A DNA stretch of 64,000 bases, taken from positions 186,001 through 250,000 of the forward strand of contig CAXIUT010000103.1 in NCBI GenBank assembly GCA_964035545.1, in the 5' to 3' direction. Origin of the DNA: Bugula neritina (lineage: Eukaryota; Bryozoa; Gymnolaemata; Cheilostomatida; Bugulidae). Positions 48,462-61,876 of this stretch are shown here, one piece after another (the first letter of the stretch is position 1; every line of letters begins with the position of its first letter). The notes under the pieces were generated by a model, which did no database searches, had not been told where the DNA came from, and saw only the letters and a list, made by a program, of their open reading frames with translations. The translations under genes were made by a program, and so were the position numbers.

Positions 48462-49803
48462 AAGCTTTATAGTTTACAGGCAGTGGAGATGAGTCACTGC
48501 TGAAACCCATTTTATTAGTAGACTATATTGCTCTTCAATCATCAGTTTTCATATTAAAAGAGAAAGCTCATCTGCAGCGCCATTTCACAGTGTTATATTT
48601 TGCTAGAGCAATAACTAATTTTAGATGCCTTTGCAAACATATGAGAAATAAATGAGTCAGTCTATGAAAAGAGGTGTTTGCAGCAATTGTCCTCTTTTGA
48701 TTTACAAGCGGCATGGAAACTTTTGTAGTTTTAAATAATATCTCCAAACTCATCACTTGCATGTGTTTAGATACTTGATAAATTTTTTTATGCAAAACTT
48801 GATGCCTGCTTCAAAGACACCAGTGCTTAATTACTGTGTTGACTGTATTGGCACGTTGCCATGAGATATTTGGTAATATTTCGCATCACAACAAACTCTT
48901 CAGAAAGTTAAGAAAATCAGTATAGAAAGTTAATGAAATAAACCTACCAGAGAGAGTAAGCCAGATGTAACAAGTAGATCCAAAACAAGTTGATTAACAA
49001 TTGAAGTTGAAATCTCCATGTAGTCAACACTTTAGTCCTAATGTCAAATGCAAACGTCTGCAACCAAACTGTGTAGACTTCATGAGCTGGTTAGCTGACA
49101 GGACTCATTAAAGTTTTTAATTCTTGTGTGTATAGTGATGCCCATCTTGTACTTGAGAGGGCTGACTGAAGACTGCTATTTTGTGAAAATTGACAATGCA
49201 CATTATTATTATTCATTGTTGAGATTCACGACTGCCATAAACAATGATAAAATATTCATTGTTGGTACTATTGAGTAGAATAAAATATAATATAATATTG
49301 TTTTCTGGACAGATAAGTAATATCAAATGCATATTATAACTTACCATAAATCTACAGTGCTTCACATCTTCACCTTTTTCTGCAATGTTATTTCTTTGCA
49401 GTTAGAAGTACTAGCTGAATATATGACTATGAAACAAAACCCTTCAATTTCATTGCACTAGCACCAGTTGCAAGATAGGTGTGTTGGGAGTTATCTTTCC
49501 CAAAATTTTGTTCTTGGTGTTTATACGAAGCAGACACAGGCTAATATTAGTTTTGTAATTTGCAAGAGTTTTTCTGTCTGATTGTCCATCAGCAAAAGTT
49601 TTCGCCTTGCAGTTATTATGGAAATACCAGTGATGCTCGAAGACCTGTGCATTGTACACCTGCCTTTACTATTGAATTTAGATGTTTTATTTTCCCATAT
49701 CCCCTCTCCTGCCCCCTGCCCCCTCTAACAACCAGCAATCCTGACTCATGTGAATTGTGTTATTGTTCTAGAGTTGGCCCATGGGCCTACAGTATACGAT
49801 TTG
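48462..49803. repeat. Repeat unit U37 (B to C transition, 1342 bp)
   Basis: B-type start (TTGTCCTCTTTTG). Private AGTTTTTAATTC and CTTGTACTTGAG. The tail has GCACTAGCACC, GATGCTCGAAGACCTGTGC and the CATATCCCC form with C5, as in U41 and U47. Confidence 0.94.
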
Positions 49804-51144
49804 AAGCTTTATAGTTTACAGGCAGTGGAGATGAGTCACTGCTGAAACCCATTTTATTAGTAGACTATATTGCTCTTCAATCATCAGTTTTCATATTAAA
49901 AGAGAAAGCTCATCTGCAGCGCCATTTCACAGTGTTATATTTTGCTAGAGCAATAACTAATTTTAGATGCCTTTGCAAACATATGAGAAATAACTGAGTC
50001 ATTCTATGAAAAGAGGTGTTTGCAGCACTTGTCCACTTTTGATTTACACGCGGCATGGAAACTTTTGTAGTTTTAAATAGTATCTCCAAACTCATCACTT
50101 GCATGCGTTTAGATACTTGATGAAAATTTTTATGCATAACTTGATGCCTGCTTCAAAGACACCAGTGCTTAGTTACTGTGTTAAATGTATTGGCACGTTG
50201 CCATGAGATATTTGGTAATATTTCGCATCACAACAAACTCTTCAGATAGTTAAGAAAATCAGTCTAGAAAGTTAATGAAATAAACCTACCAGAGAGAGTA
50301 AGCCAGATGTAACAAGTAGATCCAAAACAAGTTGATTAACAATTGAAGTTGAAATCTCCATGTAGTCAACACTTTAGTCCTAATGTCAAATGCAAACGTC
50401 TGCAACCAAACTGTGTAGACTTCATGAGCTGGTTAGCTGACAGGACTCATTAAAGTTCTTGACTCTTGTGTGTATAGTGATGCCCATCTTGAACCAGAGA
50501 GGGCTGACTGAAGACTGCTACTTTGTGAAAATTGACAATGCATATTATTATTATTCATTGTTGAGATTCACGACTGCCATACACAATGATAAAATATTCA
50601 TTGTTGGTACTACTGAGTAGAATAAAATATAATATAATATTGTTTTCTGGACAGATAAGTAATATCAAATGCATATTATAACTTACCATAAATCTACAGT
50701 GCTTCACATCTTCACCTTTTTCTGCAATGTTATTTCTTTGCAGTTAGAAGTACTAGCTGAATATATGACTATGAAACATAACCCTTCAATTTCATTGCAC
50801 CAGCACCAGTTGCAAGATAGGTGTGTTGGGAGTTATCTTTCCCAAAATTTTGTTCTTGGTGTTTATACGAAGCAGACACAGGCTAATATTAGTTTTGTTA
50901 TTTGCAAGAGTTTTTCTGTCTGATTGTCCATCAGCAAAAGTTTGCGCCTTGCAGTTATTATGGAAATACCAGTGATGCTCGAAGACCTTTGCATTGTACA
51001 TCCGCTTTTACTATTGAATTTAGATGTTTTATTTTCCCATCCCCTCTCCTGCCCCCCTGTCCCCTCTAACAACCAGCAATCCTGACTTATGTGAATTTTG
51101 TTATTGTTCTAGAGTTGGCCCATGGGCCTACAGTATACGATTTG
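49804..51144. repeat. Repeat unit U38 (C, 1341 bp)
   Basis: First full C copy. It has AAATAACTGAGTCATTC, GATGCTCGAAGACC and ACTTATGTGAATTTTG. Confidence 0.94.
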
Positions 51145-52485
51145 AAGCTTTATAGTTTACAGGCAGTGGAGATGAGTCACTGCTGAAACCCATTTTATTA
51201 GTAGACTATATTGCTCTTCAATCATCAGTTTTCATATTAAAAGAGAAAGCTCATCTGCAGCGCCATTTCACAGTGTTATATTTTGCTAGAGCAATAACTA
51301 ATTTTAGATGCCTTTGCAAACATATGAGAAATAACTGAGTCATTCTATGAAAAGAGGTGTTTGCAGCACTTGTCCACTTTTGATTTACACGCGGCATGGA
51401 AACTTTTGTAGTTTTAAATAGTATCTCCAAACTCATCACTTGCATGCGTTCAGATATTTGATGAAAATTTTTATGCATAACTTGATGCCTGCTTCAAAGA
51501 CACCAGTGCTTAGTTACTGTGTTAAATGTATTGGCACGTTGCCATGAGATATTTGGTAATATTCCGCATCACAACAAACTCTTCAGATAGTTAAGAAAAT
51601 CAGTCTAGAAAGTTAATGAAATAAACCTACCAGAGAGAGTAAGCCAGATGTAACAAGTAGATCCAAAACAAGTTGATTAACAATTGAAGTTGAAATCTCC
51701 ATGTAGTGAACACTTTAGTCCTAATGTCAAATGCAAACGTCTGCAACCAAACTGTGTAGACTTCATGAGCTGGTTAGCTGACAGGACTCATTAAAGTTCT
51801 TGACTCTTGTGTGTATAGTGATGGCCATCTTGAACCAGAGAGGGCTGACTGAAGACTGCTACTTTGTGAAAATTGACAATGCATATTATTATTATTCATT
51901 GTTGAGATTCACGACTGCCATACACAATGATAAAATATTCATTGTTGGTACTACTGAGTAGAATAAAATATAATATAATATTATTTTCTGGACAGATAAA
52001 CAATATCAAATGCATATTATAACTTACCATAAATCTACAGTGCTTCACATCTTCACCTTTTTCTGCAATGTTATTTCTTTGCAGTTAGAAGTACTAGCTG
52101 AATATATGACTATGAAACATAACCCTTCAATTTCATTGCACCAGCACCAGTTGCAAGATAGGTGTGTTGGGAGTTATCTTTCCCAAAATTTTGTTCTTGG
52201 TGTTTATACGAAGCAGACACAGGCTAATATTAGTTTTGTTATTTGCAAGAGTTTTTCTGTCTGATTGTCCATCAGCAAAAGTTTGCGCCTTGCAGTTATT
52301 ATGGAAATACCAGTGATGCTCGAAGACCTTTGCATTGTACATCCGCTTTTACTATTGAATTTAGATGTTTTATTTTCCCATCCCCTCTCCTGCCCCCCTG
52401 TCCCCTCTAACAACCAGCAATCCTGACTTATGTGAATTTTGTTATTGTTCTAGAGTTGGCCCATGGGCCTACAGTATACGATTTG
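51145..52485. repeat. Repeat unit U39 (C, 1341 bp)
   Basis: GCGTTCAGATATTTG, ATATTCCGC and GATAAACAATATC are shared with U44, 6706 bp (five units) downstream. Private GTGATGGCC. Confidence 0.94.
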
Positions 52486-53826
52486 AAGCTTTATAGTTTA
52501 CAGGCAGTGGAGATGAGTCACTGCTGAAACCCATTTTATTAGTAGACTATATTGCTCTTCAATCATCAGTTTTCATATTAAAAGAGAAAGCTCATCTGCA
52601 GCGCCATTTCACAGTGTTATATTTTGCTAGAGCAATAACTAATTTTAGATGCCTTTGCAAACATATGAGAAATAACTGAGTCATTCTATGAAAAGAGGTG
52701 TTTGCAGCACTTGTCGACTTTTGATTTACACGCGGCATGGAAACTTTTGTAGTTTTAAATAATATCTCCAAACTCATCACTTGCATGTGTTTAGATACTT
52801 GATGAAAATTTTTATGCATAACTTGATGCCTGCTTCAAAGACACCAGTGCTTAGTTACTGTGTTAAATGTATTGGCACGTTGCCATGAGATATTTGGTAA
52901 TATTTCGCATCACAACAAACTCTTCAGAAAGTTAAGAAAGTCAGTCTAGAAAGTTAATAAAATAAACCTACCAGAGAGAGTAAGCCAGATGTAACAAGTA
53001 GATCCAAAACAAGTTGATTAACAATTGAAGTTGAAATCTCCATGTAGTCAACACTTTAGTCCTAATGTCAAATGCAAACGTCTGCAACCAAACTGTGTAG
53101 ACTTCATGAGCTGGTTAGCTGACAGGACTCATTAAAGTTCTTGACTCTTGTGTGTATAGTGATGCCCATCTTGAACCAGAGAAGGCTGACTGAAGACTGC
53201 TACTTTGTGAAAATTGACAATGCATATTATTATTATTCATTGTTGAGATTCACGACTGCCATACACAATGATAAAATATTCATTGTTGGTACTACTGAGT
53301 AGAATAAAATATAATATAATATTATTTTCTGGACAGATAAATAATATCAAATGCATATTATAACTTACCATAAATCTACAGTGCTTCACATCTTCACCTT
53401 TTTCTGCAATGTTATTTCTTTGCAGTTAGAAGTACTAGCTGAATATATGACTATGAAACATAACCCTTCAATTTCATTGCACCAGCACCAGTTGCAAGAT
53501 AGGTGTGTTGGGAGTTATCTTTCCCAAAATTTTGTTCTTGGTGTTTATACGAAGCAGACACAGGCTAATATTAGTTTTGTTATTTGCAAGAGTTTTTCTG
53601 TCTGATTGTCCATCAGCAAAAGTTTGCGCCTTGCAGTTATTATGGAAATACCAGTGATGCTCGAAGACCTTTGCATTGTACATCCGCTTTTACTATTGAA
53701 TTTAGATGTTTTATTTTCCCATCCCCTCTCCTGCCCCCCTGTCCCCTCTAACAACCAGCAATCCTGACTTATGTGAATTTTGTTATTGTTCTAGAGTTGG
53801 CCCATTGGCCTACAGTATACGATTTG
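52486..53826. repeat. Repeat unit U40 (C, 1341 bp)
   Basis: TTGTCGACTTTTG (a SalI site) and AGAGAAGGCTG are shared with U42, U43, U45 and U46. Private TTAATAAAATAAACC. The palindrome at its end is GGCCCATTGGCC. Confidence 0.94.
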
Positions 53827-55168
53827 AAGTTTTATAGTTTACAGGCAGTGGAGATGAGTCACTGCTGAAACCCATTTTATTAGTAGACTATATTGCTCTT
53901 CAATCATCAGTTTTCATATTAAAAGAGAAAGCTCATCTGCAGCGCCATTTCACAGTGTTATATTTTGCTAGAGCAATAACTAATTTTAGATGCCTTTGCA
54001 AACATATGAGAAATAACTGAGTCATTCTATGAAAAGAGGTGTTTGCAGCACTTGTCCACTTTTGATTTACACGCGGCATGGAAACTTTTGTAGTTTTAAA
54101 TAGTATCTCCAAACTCATCACTTGCATGCGTTCAGATATTTGATGAAAATTTTTATGCATAACTTGATGCCTGCTTCAAAGACACCAGTGCTTAGTTACT
54201 GTGTTAAATGTATTGGCACGTTGCCATGAGATATTTGGTAATATTCCGCGTCACAACAAACTCTTCAGATAGTTAAGAAAATCAGTCTAGAAAGTTAATG
54301 AAATAAACCTACCAGAGAGAGTAAGCCAGATGTAACAAGTAGATCCAAAACAAGTTGATTAACAATTGAAGTTGAAATCTCCATGTAGTGAACACTTTAG
54401 TCCTAATGTCAAATGCAAACGTCTGCAACCAAACTGTGTAGACTTCATGAGCTGGTTAGCTGACAGGACTCATTAAAGTTCTTGACTCTTGTGTGTATAG
54501 TGATGCCCATCTTGAACCAGAGAGGGCTGACTGAAGACTGCTACTTTGTGAAAATTGACAATGCATATTATTATTATTCATTGTTGAGATTCACGACTGC
54601 CATACACAATGATAAAATATTCATTGTTGGTACTGCTGAGTAGAATAAAATATAATATAATATTATTTTCTGGACAGATAAATAATATCAAATGCATATT
54701 ATAACTTACCATAAATCTACAGTGCTTCACATCTTCACCTTTTTCTGCAATGTTATTTCTTTGCAGTTAGAAGTACTAGCTGAATATATGACTATGAAAC
54801 ATAACCCTTCAATTTCATTGCACCAGCACCAGTTGCAAGATAGGTGTGTTGGGAGTTATCTTTCCCAAAATTTTGTTCTTGGTGTTTATACGAAGCAGAC
54901 ACAGGCTAATATTAGTTTTGTAATTTGCAAGAGTTTTTCTGTCTGATTGTCCATCAGCAAAAGTTTTCGCCTTGCAGTTATTATGGAAATACCAGTGATG
55001 CTCGAAGACCTGTGCATTGTACACCTGCCTTTACTATTGAATTTAGATGTTTTATTTTCCCATATCCCCTCTCCTGCCCCCTGCCCCCTCTAACAACCAG
55101 CAATCCTGACTCATGTGAATTGTGTTATTGTTCTAGAGTTGGCCCATGGGCCTACAGTATACGATTTG
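53827..55168. repeat. Repeat unit U41 (C, 1342 bp, HindIII lost)
   Basis: AAGTTT at the anchor; GCGTTCAGATATTTG and ATATTCCGCG start; private GGTACTGCTGAG; tail with CATATCCCC and C5. Confidence 0.94.
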
Positions 55169-56509
55169 AAGCTTTATAGTTTACAGGCAGTGGAGATGAG
55201 TCACTGCTGAAACCCATTTTATTAGTAGACTATATTGCTCTTCAATCATCAGTTTTCATATTAAAAGAGAAAGCTCATCTGCAGCGCCATTTCACAGTGT
55301 TATATTTTGCTAGAGCAATAACTAATTTTAGATGCCTTTGCAAACATATGAGAAATAACTGAGTCATTCTATGAAAAGAGGTGTTTGCAGCACTTGTCGA
55401 CTTTTGATTTACACGCGGCATGGAAACTTTTGTAGTTTTAAATAATATCTCCAAACTCATCACTTGCATGTGTTTAGATACTTGATGAAAATTTTTATGC
55501 ATAACTTGATGCCTGCTTCAAAGACACCAGTGCTTAGTTACTGTGTTAAATGTATTGGCACGTTGCCATGAGATATTTGGTAATATTTCGCATCACAACA
55601 AACTCTTCAGAAAGTTAAGAAAGTCAGTCTAGAAAGTTAATGAAATAAACCTACCAGAGAGAGTAAGCCAGATGTAACAAGTAGATCCAAAACAAGTTGA
55701 TTAACAATTGAAGTTGAAATCTCCATGTAGTCAACACTTTAGTCCTAATGTCAAATGCAAACGTCTGCAACCAAACTGTGTAGACTTCATGAGCTGGTTA
55801 GCTGACAGGACTCATTAAAGTTCTTGACTCTTGTGTGTATAGTGATGCCCATCTTGAACCAGAGAAGGCTGACTGGAGACTGCTACTTTGTGAAAATTGA
55901 CAATGCATATTATTATTATTCATTGTTGAGATTCACGACTGCCATACACAATGATAAAATATTCATTGTTGGTACTACTGAGTAGAATAAAATATAATAT
56001 AATATTATTTTCTGGACAGATAAATAATATCAAATGCATATTATAACTTACCATAAATCTACAGTGCTTCACATCTTCACCTTTTTCTGCAATGTTATTT
56101 CTTTGCAGTTAGAAGTACTAGCTGAATATATGACTATGAAACATAACCCTTCAATTTCATTGCACCAGCACCAGTTGCAAGATAGGTGTGTTGGGAGTTA
56201 TCTTTCCCAAAATTTTGTTCTTGGTGTTTATACGAAGCAGACACAGGCTAATATTAGTTTTGTTATTTGCAAGAGTTTTTCTGTCTGATTGTCCATCAGC
56301 AAAAGTTTGCGCCTTGCAGTTATTATGGAAATACCAGTGATGCTCGAAGACCTTTGCATTGTACATCCGCTTTTACTATTGAATTTAGATGTTTTATTTT
56401 CCCATCCCCTCTCCTGCCCCCCTGTCCCCTCTAACAACCAGCAATCCTGACTTATGTGAATTTTGTTATTGTTCTAGAGTTGGCCCATGGGCCTACAGTA
56501 TACGATTTG
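55169..56509. repeat. Repeat unit U42 (C, 1341 bp)
   Basis: TTGTCGACTTTTG type with GAAAGTCAGTC (as U40) and private GACTGGAGACTG. Confidence 0.94.
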
Positions 56510-57850
56510 AAGCTTTATAGTTTACAGGCAGTGGAGATGAGTCACTGCTGAAACCCATTTTATTAGTAGACTATATTGCTCTTCAATCATCAGTTTTCAT
56601 ATTAAAAGAGAAAGCTCATCTGCAGCGCCATTTCACAGTGTTATATTTTGCTAGAGCAATAACTAATTTTAGATGCCTTTGCAAACATATGAGAAATAAC
56701 TGAGTCATTCTATGAAAAGAGGTGTTTGCAGCACTTGTCGACTTTTGATTTACACGCGGCATGGAAACTTTTGTAGTTTTAAATAATATCTCCAAACTCA
56801 TCACTTGCATGTGTTTAGATACTTGATGAAAATTTTTATGCATAACTTGATGCCTGCTTCAAAGACACCAGTGCTTAGTTACTGTGTTAAATGTATTGGC
56901 ACGTTGCCATGAGATATTTGGTAATATTTCGCATCACAACAAACTCTTCAGAAAGTTAAGAAAATCAGTCTAGAAAGTTAATGAAATAAACCTACCAGAG
57001 AGAGTAAGCCAGATGTAACAAGTAGATCCAAAACAAGTTGATTAACAATTGAAGTTGAAATCTCCATGTAGTCAACACTTTAGTCCTAATGTCAAATGCA
57101 AACGTCTGCAACCAAACTGTGTAGACTTCATGAGCTGGTTAGCTGACAGGACTCATTAAAGTTCTTGACTCTTGTGTGTATAGTGATGCCCATCTTGAAC
57201 CAGAGAAGGCTGACTGAAGACTGCTACTTTGTGAAAATTGACAATGCATATTATTATTATTCATTGTTGAGATTCACGACTGCCATACACAATGATAAAA
57301 TATTCATTGTTGGTACTACTGAGTAGAATAAAATATAATATAATATTATTTTCTGGACAGATAAATAATATCAAATGCATATTATAACTTACCATAAATC
57401 TACAGTGCTTCACATCTTCACCTTTTTCTGCAATGTTATTTCTTTGCAGTTAGAAGTACTAGCTGAATATATGACTATGAAACATAACCCTTCAATTTCA
57501 TTGCACCAGCACCAGTTGCAAGATAGGTGTGTTGGGAGTTATCTTTCCCAAAATTTTGTTCTTGGTGTTTATACGAAGCAGACACAGGCTAATATTAGTT
57601 TTGTTATTTGCAAGAGTTTTTCTGTCTGATTGTCCATCAGCAAAAGTTTGCGCCTTGCAGTTATTATGGAAATACCAGTGATGCTCGAAGACCTTTGCAT
57701 TGTACATCCGCTTTTACTATTGAATTTAGATGTTTTATTTTCCCATCCCCTCTCCTGCCCCCCTGTCCCCTCTAACAACCAGCAATCCTGACTTATGTGA
57801 ATTTTGTTATTGTTCTAGAGTTGGCCCATGGGCCTACAGTATACGATTTG
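56510..57850. repeat. Repeat unit U43 (C, 1341 bp)
   Basis: TTGTCGACTTTTG type with no obvious private marker. It is close to the C consensus together with U45. Confidence 0.94.
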
Positions 57851-59191
57851 AAGCTTTATAGTTTACAGGCAGTGGAGATGAGTCACTGCTGAAACCCATT
57901 TTATTAGTAGGCTATATTGCTCTTCAATCATCAGTTTTCATATTAAAAGAGAAAGCTCATCTGCAGCGCCATTTCACAGTGTTATATTTTGCTAGAGCAA
58001 TAACTAATTTTAGATGCCTTTGCAAACATATGAGAAATAACTGAGTCATTCTATGAAAAGAGGTGTTTGCAGCACTTGTCCACTTTTGATTTACACGCGG
58101 CATGGAAACTTTTGTAGTTTTAAATAGTATCTCCAAACTCATCACTTGCATGCGTTCAGATATTTGATGAAAATTTTTATGCATAACTTGATGCCTGCTT
58201 CAAAGACACCAGCGCTTAGTTACTGTGTTAAATGTATTGGCACGTTGCCATGAGATATTTGGTAATATTCCGCATCACAACAAACTCTTCAGATAGTTAA
58301 GAAAATCAGTCTAGAAAGTTAATGAAATAAACCTACCAGAGAGAGTAAGCCAGATGTAACAAGTAGATCCAAAACAAGTTGATTAACAATTGAAGTTGAA
58401 ATCTCCATGTAGTGAACACTTTAGTCCTAATGTCAAATGCAAACGTCTGCAACCAAACTGTGTAGACTTCATGAGCTGGTTAGCTGACAGGACTCATTAA
58501 AGTTCTTGACTCTTGTGTGTATAGTGATGCCCATCTTGAACCAGAGAGGGCTGACTGAAGACTGCTACTTTGTGAAAATTGACAATGCATATTATTATTA
58601 TTCATTGTTGAGATTCACGACTGCCATACACAATGATAAAATATTCATTGTTGGTACTACTGAGTAGAATAAAATATAATATAATATTATTTTCTGGACA
58701 GATAAACAATATCAAATGCATATTATAACTTACCATAAATCTACAGTGCTTCACATCTTCACCTTTTTCTGCAATGTTATTTCTTTGCAGTTAGAAGTAC
58801 TAGCTGAATATATGACTATGAAACATAACCCTTCAATTTCATTGCACCAGCACCAGTTGCAAGATAGGTGTGTTGGGAGTTATCTTTCCCAAAATTTTGT
58901 TCTTGGTGTTTATACGAAGCAGACACAGGCTAATATTAGTTTTGTTATTTGCAAGAGTTTTTCTGTCTGATTGTCCATCAGCAAAAGTTTGCGCCTTGCA
59001 GTTATTATGGAAATACCAGTGATGCTCGAAGACCTTTGCATTGTACATCCGCTTTTACTATTGAATTTAGATGTTTTATTTTCCCATCCCCTCTCCTGCC
59101 CCCCTGTCCCCTCTAACAACCAGCAATCCTGACTTATGTGAATTTTGTTATTGTTCTAGAGTTGGCCCATGGGCCTACAGTATACGATTTG
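57851..59191. repeat. Repeat unit U44 (C, 1341 bp)
   Basis: Near copy of U39 (GCGTTCAGATATTTG, GATAAACAATATC). Private TTAGTAGGCTATATT and CCAGCGCTTAG. Confidence 0.94.
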
Positions 59192-60532
59192 AAGCTTTAT
59201 AGTTTACAGGCAGTGGAGATGAGTCACTGCTGAAACCCATTTTATTAGTAGACTATATTGCTCTTCAATCATCAGTTTTCATATTAAAAGAGAAAGCTCA
59301 TCTGCAGCGCCATTTCACAGTGTTATATTTTGCTAGAGCAATAACTAATTTTAGATGCCTTTGCAAACATATGAGAAATAACTGAGTCATTCTATGAAAA
59401 GAGGTGTTTGCAGCACTTGTCGACTTTTGATTTACACGCGGCATGGAAACTTTTGTAGTTTTAAATAATATCTCCAAACTCATCACTTGCATGTGTTTAG
59501 ATACTTGATGAAAATTTTTATGCATAACTTGATGCCTGCTTCAAAGACACCAGTGCTTAGTTACTGTGTTAAATGTATTGGCACGTTGCCATGAGATATT
59601 TGGTAATATTTCGCATCACAACAAACTCTTCAGAAAGTTAAGAAAATCAGTCTAGAAAGTTAATGAAATAAACCTACCAGAGAGAGTAAGCCAGATGTAA
59701 CAAGTAGATCCAAAACAAGTTGATTAACAATTGAAGTTGAAATCTCCATGTAGTCAACACTTTAGTCCTAATGTCAAATGCAAACGTCTGCAACCAAACT
59801 GTGTAGACTTCATGAGCTGGTTAGCTGACAGGACTCATTAAAGTTCTTGACTCTTGTGTGTATAGTGATGCCCATCTTGAACCAGAGAAGGCTGACTGAA
59901 GACTGCTACTTTGTGAAAATTGACAATGCATATTATTATTATTCATTGTTGAGATTCACGACTGCCATACACAATGATAAAATATTCATTGTTGGTACTA
60001 CTGAGTAGAATAAAATATAATATAATATTATTTTCTGGACAGATAAATAATATCAAATGCATATTATAACTTACCATAAATCTACAGTGCTTCACATCTT
60101 CACCTTTTTCTGCAATGTTATTTCTTTGCAGTTAGAAGTACTAGCTGAATATATGACTATGAAACATAACCCTTCAATTTCATTGCACCAGCACCAGTTG
60201 CAAGATAGGTGTGTTGGGAGTTATCTTTCCCAAAATTTTGTTCTTGGTGTTTATACGAAGCAGACACAGGCTAATATTAGTTTTGTTATTTGCAAGAGTT
60301 TTTCTGTCTGATTGTCCATCAGCAAAAGTTTGCGCCTTGCAGTTATTATGGAAATACCAGTGATGCTCGAAGACCTTTGCATTGTACATCCGCTTTTACT
60401 ATTGAATTTAGATGTTTTATTTTCCCATCCCCTCTCCTGCCCCCCTGTCCCCTCTAACAACCAGCAATCCTGACTTATGTGAATTTTGTTATTGTTCTAG
60501 AGTTGGCCCATGGGCCTACAGTATACGATTTG
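59192..60532. repeat. Repeat unit U45 (C, 1341 bp)
   Basis: TTGTCGACTTTTG type; by eye matches U43 at the sites I checked. Confidence 0.94.
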
Positions 60533-61876
60533 AAGCTTTATAGTTTACAGGCAGTGGAGATGAGTCACTGCTGAAACCCATTTTATTAGTAGACTATATT
60601 GCTCTTCAATCATCAGTTTTCATATTAAAAGAGAAAGCTCATCTGCAGCGCCATTTCACAGTGTTATATTTTGCTAGAGCAATAACTAATTTTAGATGCC
60701 TTTGCAAACATATGAGAAATAACTGCGTCATTCTATGAAAAGAGGTGTTTGCAGCACTTGTCGACTTTTGATTTACACGCGGCATGGAAACTTTTGTAGT
60801 TTTAAATAATATCTCCAAACTCATCACTTGCATGTGTTTAGATACTTGATGAAAATTTTTATGCATAACTTGATGCCTGCTTCAAAGACACCAGTGCTTA
60901 GTTACTGTGTTAAATGTATTGGCACGTTGCCATGAGATATTTGGTAATATTTCGCATCACAACAAACTCTTCAGAAAGTTAAGAAAATCAGTCTAGAAAG
61001 TTAATGAAATAAACCTACCAGAGAGAGTAAGCCAGATGTAACAAGTAGATCCAAAACAAGTTGATTAACAATTGAAGTTGAAATCTCCATGTAGTCAACA
61101 CTTTAGTCCTAATGTCAAATGCAAACGTCTGCAACCAAACTGTGTAGACTTCATGAGCTGGTTAGCTGACAGGACTCATTAAAGTTCTTGACTCTTGTGT
61201 GTATAGTGATGCCCATCTTGAACCAGAGAAGGCTGACTGAAGACTGCTACTTTGTGAAAATTGACAATGCATATTATTATTATTCATTGTTGAGATTCAC
61301 GACTGCCATACACAATGATAAAATATTCATTGTTGGTACTACTGAGTAGAATAAAATATAATATAATATTATTTTCTGGACAGATAAATAATATCAAATG
61401 CATATTATAACTTACCATAAATCTACAGTGCTTCACATCTTCACCTTTTTCTGCAATGTTATTTCTTTGCAGTTAGAAGTACTAGCTGAATATACGACTA
61501 TGAAACAAAACCCTTCAATTTCATTGCACCAGCACCAGTTGCAAGATAGGTGTGTTGGGAGTTATCTTTCCCAAAATTTTGTTCTTGGTGTTTATACGAA
61601 GCAGACACAGGCTAATATTAGTTTTGTAATTTGCAAGAGTTTTTCTGTCTGATTGTCCATCAGCAAAAGTTTTCGCCTTGCAGTTATTATGGAAATACCA
61701 GTGATGCTGGAAGACCTTTGCATTGTACACCCGCTTTTACTATTGAATTTAGATGTTTCATTTTCCCATCCCATCTCCTGCCCCCCCCCTGTCCCCTCTA
61801 ACAACCAGCAATCCTGACTCATGTGAATTGTGTTATTGTTCTAGAGTTGGCCCATGGGCCTACAGTATACGATTTG
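60533..61876. repeat. Repeat unit U46 (C, 1344 bp)
   Basis: AAATAACTGCGTCATTC is private. The tail switches to ATATACGACTATG, AAACAAAACCC, TTTCATTTTCCC and a C9 run, a B-type (U30-like) tail on a C-type start. Confidence 0.94.

Larger units (their letters stand above)
32363..49803. repeat. Subfamily B zone (U25-U37)
   Basis: Typical length is 1341 bp plus C-run variation. Diagnostic states are CCCATTTTATTAG (one base shorter than A), TATTATTTTCTGGACAG or TATTGTTTTCTGGACAG (three bases longer than A), TATCAAATGCATATTATAAC, TTTCTTTGCAG, GTTGGCCCATGGGCC and TCCCATCCCATCTCCTGC. Two kinds of unit-start alternate irregularly: one with AAATAAATGAGTCAGTC (U25, U26, U28, U30, U32-U34, U37) and one with AAATAACTGAGTAATTC (U27, U29, U31, U36). 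This shows repeated reshuffling of unit halves. Confidence 0.9.
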
